From an uncultured Oscillospiraceae bacterium (GTDB taxonomy: Bacteria > Bacillota > Clostridia > Oscillospirales > Oscillospiraceae), in the NCBI GenBank assembly GCA_900764755.1, contig CAAFPE010000050.1, positions 1-16,627 of the forward strand: a stretch of 16,627 nucleotides of DNA, given 5' to 3'. Of the stretch, positions 14,005 through 16,627 are shown piece by piece (the stretch's first letter is position 1; each line of letters opens with the position of its first letter). The notes beneath the pieces were generated by a model that searched no databases, was not told where the DNA came from, and saw only the letters and a list, made by a program, of their open reading frames with translations. Made by a program: the position numbers and the translations under genes.

Positions 14005-14670
14005 ATGAAACGCTTATTGTCATTGATGCTGACGCTGACGCTGGTGATGGTATTTTCACTATCCGCCTGTGGCAAAAGTGAAGCTGCCAAGGGAGTGGAT
14101 GACCAGATCAACGCCATTGGTGAGGTGACACTGGACAGCGAGAGCAAAATCACTGAGGCAGAAAGTGCGCTGGCGGCTCTGTCCCAGGAGGACCAGGACC
14201 AGGTGGACAGCGGCGATGCCATTTCTGCCGCCCGCGCCGCCTATGACAGCGCTTCCGCTGAGGTGCAGGCCGCCGTGTCCAACGCCGACCAACTGGCTGC
14301 CGCCGAAACAGCCATCAGCGATCTGAGAGTTCAGCAGGTTACTGAGTTAATCAGCGCCATCGGTGAGGTGACACTGGAGGACGGTGAGTCCATCCAAACT
14401 GCTCAGGATATGCTGGAAAAGCTTTCTGATGAAGATGCTTCCAAGGTGGCCAACGCTGGGGAACTGGAAACAGCCTCTACGACACTGGAAACGCTGAAAA
14501 AGGAGCAGACAGAGGGTCTGCTGAGCAAGATGCGTAAGGAAGAGGACAAAGTTCAGGGCGTCAGCTTCCACTATCCTTCCGCATGGAAATTCTATTCCGA
14601 CGGCAGCTGGGTCGCGGATCAGCGTTGCTTCCTTCTGCCCTATATCGGCCGGGATGCCAATCAGGTTTAG
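14005..14670 (+). CDS. Repeat-containing lipoprotein, interrupted by an in-frame TAG
   Basis: The 221-residue product has a clear lipoprotein signal peptide (MKRLLSLMLTLTLVM, then LSAC with Cys22), so it should be anchored on the outer face of the membrane. Residues 35-107 and 116-164 are two related helical repeats, both opening with I-N/S-A-I-G-E-V-T-L, a type common in Firmicute surface proteins. From about 186 a different domain begins (GVSFHYPSAWKFYSDG), which is cut at a TAG (14668-14670). The same frame continues without a break to 14985 and completes that domain, so the intact protein would be 326 residues. The ATG at 14005 follows AGGAGG at good spacing. As read, the product lacks the second half of its C-terminal domain. 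It is second in the rightward operon divergent from the kinase. Function unknown. Confidence 0.85.
   Translation: MKRLLSLMLTLTLVMVFSLSACGKSEAAKGVDDQINAIGEVTLDSESKITEAESALAALSQEDQDQVDSGDAISAARAAYDSASAEVQAAVSNADQLAAAETAISDLRVQQVTELISAIGEVTLEDGESIQTAQDMLEKLSDEDASKVANAGELETASTTLETLKKEQTEGLLSKMRKEEDKVQGVSFHYPSAWKFYSDGSWVADQRCFLLPYIGRDANQV
14107..14496 (+). repeat. Two diverged tandem repeats inside the lipoprotein gene
   Basis: The stretch coding INAIGEVTLD begins at 14107 and its partner ISAIGEVTLE at 14350, 243 bases apart (81 codons). The bases GGTGAGGTGACACTGGA are identical in both copies. The second copy is shorter. It is a protein-level duplication, not a mobile or CRISPR repeat. Confidence 0.8.
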
Positions 14671-14985
14671 ATGCGCATGGTATTTAACTACACCGGCGAT
14701 AATTGGGTGTTTTTTGACCACATTACCGTTGCCGCTGACGATAAACGCTTCAACAAGAGTTTCCCGTACTTTGATATGGTCCACAACAACGGCGGCGGCA
14801 GCGTATGGGAGTACATTGACGTCGAGGTATACGACTCTGACCTCAAAATGCTTCGGGCGATCGCCGACTCTGCGGAGACGATCATCCGCTTTGCGGGAGA
14901 CGACTACTATCACGACCTCACCGTGACGAACAGTGACAAGGCGGCGATCCGGGAGGCTCTGGACGCTTATGAGGCACTCAAGTGA
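14671..14985 (+). pseudogene. C-terminal remainder of the interrupted lipoprotein
   Basis: This 104-residue frame follows the TAG in the same reading frame and starts with ATG by chance of position. It continues the domain begun upstream: MRMVFNYTGDNWVFFDHITV, then NNGGGSVWEYIDVEVYD, then IIRFAGDDYYHDLTVTNSDK. Short strands with aromatic residues and the closing RFAGDDYYHD segment suggest a small beta-rich domain. There is no ribosome binding site before the ATG and no signal peptide, so it is unlikely to be a separate gene. Known homologous-looking domains tend to have a Trp before the R-x-x-F strand, so a TGG to TAG change is a reasonable guess. It ends 86 bases before a strong terminator. 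Confidence 0.75.
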
Positions 14986-15071
14986 CTTGCCCGGGAAAGG
15001 AACCGCTTAGAGTCGGCCTGGGAATCATCATGTATTTCAGTATTTCATCCTTTTCATAAAATTCGGCATAC

Positions 15072-15115
15072 AAACAGCCGCAAGCCATTGAAAATTGGCT
15101 TGCGGCTGTTTTAAT
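15072..15115 (+). terminator. Intrinsic terminator of the lipoprotein operon
   Basis: A perfect 16-bp stem (15072-15087 with 15096-15111) has an eight-base loop and leads into TTTTAATTTT on the plus strand. It ends the rightward operon of the small protein and lipoprotein. Confidence 0.92.
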
Positions 15116-15225
15116 TTTCGTATCAGCACTGTTGTATCCATGAAGCAGATATTCCCACAAATCATCCTGATCCGGATCGATGCGGCCCGCGTGTATTCCA
15201 GAGCCCGACTTACTTATCGAAAATA

Positions 15226-15243
15226 TGTAAAGCCAGCTTGACA
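15226..15243. promoter_or_regulatory. Upstream copy of the XRE operator dyad
   Basis: TGTAAAGC-CA-GCTTGACA has eight-base arms with one mismatch and contains the -35 box. It is the same dyad as at 15273-15290, with centres 47 bases apart. A likely binding site of the regulator encoded at 15311; this is inferred from position and symmetry. Confidence 0.7.
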
Positions 15244-15266
15244 CAAAGCAAGGGATATGCTATACT
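15238..15266 (+). promoter_or_regulatory. Near-consensus promoter of the XRE operon
   Basis: TTGACA (15238-15243) and TATACT (15261-15266) are exactly 17 bases apart. It is one of the strongest-looking promoters in the window. Operator dyads lie over its -35 and just after its -10, so it is probably kept off or tuned by the regulator. Confidence 0.9.
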
Positions 15267-15272
15267 TCCGGA

Positions 15273-15290
15273 TGTAAAGCAAGCTTTACA
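15273..15290. promoter_or_regulatory. Downstream copy of the XRE operator dyad
   Basis: TGTAAAGC-AA-GCTTTACA is a perfect 8-2-8 inverted repeat over the expected transcription start. Together with the copy at 15226-15243 it brackets the promoter, which fits repression. Confidence 0.75.
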
Positions 15291-15310
15291 AGAAAAAGGG
15301 GTGTGATGGA

Positions 15311-15511
15311 GTGACCAACCGGATCGCGGAGCTGCGGAAGGAGCGGAAGCTGTCCCAGGCGGAACTGGCGGATGCGGTGGACGTCACCCGCCAGACCATC
15401 ATTTCATTGGAAAACGGGCGGTACAACGCCTCTCTGCTGCTGGCCCACCGAATCGCCCGATATTTCGGCATGACCATCGAGGCGGTATTTTTGTTTGACG
15501 AAGATGGATGA
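15311..15511 (+). CDS. Small XRE-family transcriptional regulator
   Basis: This 66-residue DNA-binding protein is a single helix-turn-helix of the Cro/C1 type: IAELRKERKLSQAELADAVD (5-24), then the recognition helix VTRQTIISLENGRYNASL (25-42), then AHRIARYFGMTIEAVFLFDE. The R-Q-T-I-x-x-x-E-N-G-R-Y-N-A/P-S pattern is that of the YozG-like subgroup, normally found next to small membrane proteins. The start is the GTG at 15311, preceded by AAAAAGGGG; an ATG at 15306 is out of frame. The gene is first in an operon with the membrane protein at 15559, 47 bases later. Two dyads over its own promoter point to autoregulation. Confidence 0.92.
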   Translation: MTNRIAELRKERKLSQAELADAVDVTRQTIISLENGRYNASLLLAHRIARYFGMTIEAVFLFDEDG

Positions 15512-15558
15512 CAGGGCCGCTCCATTGAGTGGAGCGGAAACGACAGGAGGGTGCTGGG

Positions 15559-15984
15559 ATGAAACATATCCATAGGAAAAAGGTGCTGCTGGGGTCTGTT
15601 CTTGGGGTGGCTGTTGGCCTCTTTTTCAGCGCACTGATGCTGGGGGATCGGCTCTCCCCTCCGGTGAGCGGACTGTGCTTCGGGCTGGCCGGGATCCTGG
15701 GCGGAGTGGCTGTTTCCCGCCTGATCATGGAATGCGTGGAGCGGAGCTGGACGCCGGAGGAGCGGAAGGAGATCGAACGGGGGGAGCGGGACGAGCGCAA
15801 TGTGACCATCCGGGAGAAGGCAGCCTACTCCAGCTGGTACTGGAGCCTATATCTGCTGTGGGGGCTGTGGCTGCTGACTCTGGTGACGCAGGGCGGGATG
15901 TATGTGGCCCTTATGTCGGTGGCCATTGTGCTGCACTGTATCTTTTACATGGTCAATGTTGGACGCTGGTCCAGGCGGATGTGA
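15559..15984 (+). CDS. Four-TM membrane protein paired with the XRE regulator (DUF2178-like)
   Basis: This 141-residue protein has four hydrophobic segments (about 8-27, 36-56, 93-110, 113-133). Between the second and third is a charged cytoplasmic loop, EERKEIERGERDERNVTIREKAAY (key residues about 67-90). An E-R-D-E-R-x-x-x-I-x-x-K-A motif of this kind is known from small membrane proteins of the DUF2178/DUF6442-like type encoded next to XRE regulators. The function of those families is not established. AGGAGG precedes the ATG at 15559 by eight bases; an earlier in-frame ATG at 15529 lacks a site. It shares the operon of the regulator, so its level is probably set by the two operator dyads. 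A signal-responsive or stress-related membrane role is inferred. Confidence 0.82.
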   Translation: MKHIHRKKVLLGSVLGVAVGLFFSALMLGDRLSPPVSGLCFGLAGILGGVAVSRLIMECVERSWTPEERKEIERGERDERNVTIREKAAYSSWYWSLYLLWGLWLLTLVTQGGMYVALMSVAIVLHCIFYMVNVGRWSRRM

Positions 15985-15991
15985 GCGGCCC

Positions 15992-16020
15992 GGTTCCCGG
16001 CGGTCCCTGCGCCGGGAACC
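15992..16020 (+). other. Intercistronic hairpin before the alkyltransferase gene
   Basis: A perfect 11-bp stem GGTTCCCGGCG/CGCCGGGAACC has a seven-base loop and no T-run. It lies between the membrane protein stop and the ribosome binding site of the next gene. It may stabilise the upstream message or tune read-through. Confidence 0.6.
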
Positions 16021-16053
16021 GCCGGAAGTCGATAAGAATGAGGAGGGAACACA

Positions 16054-16563
16054 GTGCAGTATCAGAATACATATCATTCTCCCTTGGGTGAGATGCTGCT
16101 GGCGGCGGACGACAGTGGGTTGGTTGGGATCTGGTTCCAGGGGGCAAAGCACTTCGGACAGGGGCTGGAACCAGAAGGCCGTGTGGGATACCACCCCTTC
16201 CTGCAGGAGGCAGAGCGATGGCTGGACTGCTACTTCTCCGGCCATGAGCCAGAGTTCCAGCCGCCTATCCACTGTCAGGGCAGCCTATTTCAGCAAATGG
16301 TGTGGGGGCTGCTGCGGCAGATCCCGTACGGGACCACCATCACCTATGGAGAACTGGCTGCGCGTGCAGCGGAGCAGCTGGGACGGTCCGGAATGTCGGC
16401 CCAGGCGGTGGGCGGAGCTGTGGCCCGCAATCCGATTTCCATTCTGGTGCCGTGCCACCGGGTGGTGGGGGCGGACGGCAGCCTGACCGGATATGCCGGC
16501 GGCCTGGAGCGGAAGCGTCAGCTTCTGGCGCTGGAGGGGGCGAACGATCCCTCACACGACTGA
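16054..16563 (+). CDS. ogt: Methylated-DNA-[protein]-cysteine S-methyltransferase
   Basis: This 169-residue DNA-repair protein takes the alkyl group from O6-alkylguanine (or O4-alkylthymine) onto its own cysteine and is consumed in the process. The active site PCHRVV holds Cys134 and His135. The Arg finger region AVARNPISILVP (122-133, Arg125, Asn126) and the helix-turn-helix start IPYGTTITYGELA (90-102) are clear. The short length, with a compact N-terminal domain and no AraC-type Ada part, fits Ogt/MGMT. The GTG start at 16054 has AGGAGG seven bases upstream. It lies about 70 bases after the membrane protein gene and may be its co-transcript. No promoter of its own is evident. The symbol ogt is used in the family sense. 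Confidence 0.94.
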   Translation: MQYQNTYHSPLGEMLLAADDSGLVGIWFQGAKHFGQGLEPEGRVGYHPFLQEAERWLDCYFSGHEPEFQPPIHCQGSLFQQMVWGLLRQIPYGTTITYGELAARAAEQLGRSGMSAQAVGGAVARNPISILVPCHRVVGADGSLTGYAGGLERKRQLLALEGANDPSHD

Positions 16564-16627
16564 GCCTAGCTTCTCATAACAAATGGAACAGCGACGGGAC
16601 GGCACGCCCCCCTTCCAACTCGCCCCC
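16564..16627. other. End of window, no gene seen
   Basis: The final 64 bases hold no start codon with a ribosome binding site and no clear terminator. The last 25 bases are C-rich, which resembles the poor-quality left end. Confidence 0.4.

Noticed and set aside
14107..14496. Possible CRISPR or mobile repeat
   Set aside because: Only two diverged copies in coding phase, 243 bases apart; a protein repeat. No CRISPR array, insertion sequence ends, integrase or tRNA gene was seen in the window.
14668..14670. Pyrrolysine codon
   Set aside because: No pylS, pylT, methylamine methyltransferase or other supporting sign in the window; a point mutation or base error is simpler.
14978..15244. Leftward 88-codon frame with a partly protein-like stretch (IDPDQDDLWEYLLHGYNSAD)
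   Set aside because: It runs straight through the strong terminator at 15072-15115 and has no ribosome binding site or known domain. At most it holds a short remnant at 15120-15190.

Overview
The window is a GC-rich (roughly 60% G+C by eye) piece of a low-complexity-ended contig. The strong AGGAGG-type ribosome binding sites, two lipoprotein signal peptides, a DivIVA-like protein, a small XRE regulator and Hanks-kinase/zinc-ribbon proteins point to a Gram-positive gut-type Clostridia, most likely Oscillospiraceae/Flavonifractor-like. The taxonomic call is inference from protein style, not from a marker gene. Both ends (about 1-60 and the last 30 bases) are homopolymer- or C/G-rich and look like contig ends.

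Layout. (1) 95-3326: a MerR-family regulator with a GyrI-like ligand domain is transcribed leftwards, divergently from two PLP-dependent class I/II aminotransferases that form an operon. The shared 84-base gap holds face-to-face promoters and an ACGTTACGT dyad. (2) 3341-8352: a bidirectional terminator separates this from a complete leftward branched-chain amino-acid type ABC transporter, order livJ-livH-livM-livG-livF, with two hairpins between the binding-protein gene and the permease genes. (3) 8388-11194: a 93-residue predicted membrane protein with its own promoter and terminator, a DivIVA-like coiled-coil protein with its own promoter and terminator, and, divergent from the latter, a CLC-family anion transporter that resembles the fluoride/proton antiporter branch. 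(4) 11195-11630: gene-poor stretch. (5) 11631-14985: a divergent accessory module. Leftwards: a protein-kinase-like protein with altered nucleotide-binding residues, then a zinc-ribbon/one-TM/parallel beta-helix protein that is broken by a one-base frameshift. Rightwards: a 58-residue small protein and a repeat-containing lipoprotein interrupted by an in-frame TAG. (6) 15226-16563: an XRE regulator whose promoter is bracketed by two copies of a TGTAAAGC-nn-GCTTTACA-type dyad, a four-TM membrane protein and an O6-alkylguanine-DNA alkyltransferase, all rightwards.

How the parts work together: regions 1 and 2 could form an amino-acid uptake and transamination set, though they have separate promoters and converge on a terminator, so no co-regulation is shown. 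Region 5 looks like a cell-surface/signalling module (kinase, membrane-anchored beta-helix, lipoprotein) in which two of the four proteins are interrupted. Either it is decaying, it depends on recoding, or the assembly has errors there. This is the least conventional part of the window. Region 6 is a self-regulated XRE/membrane-protein pair with a repair gene behind it.
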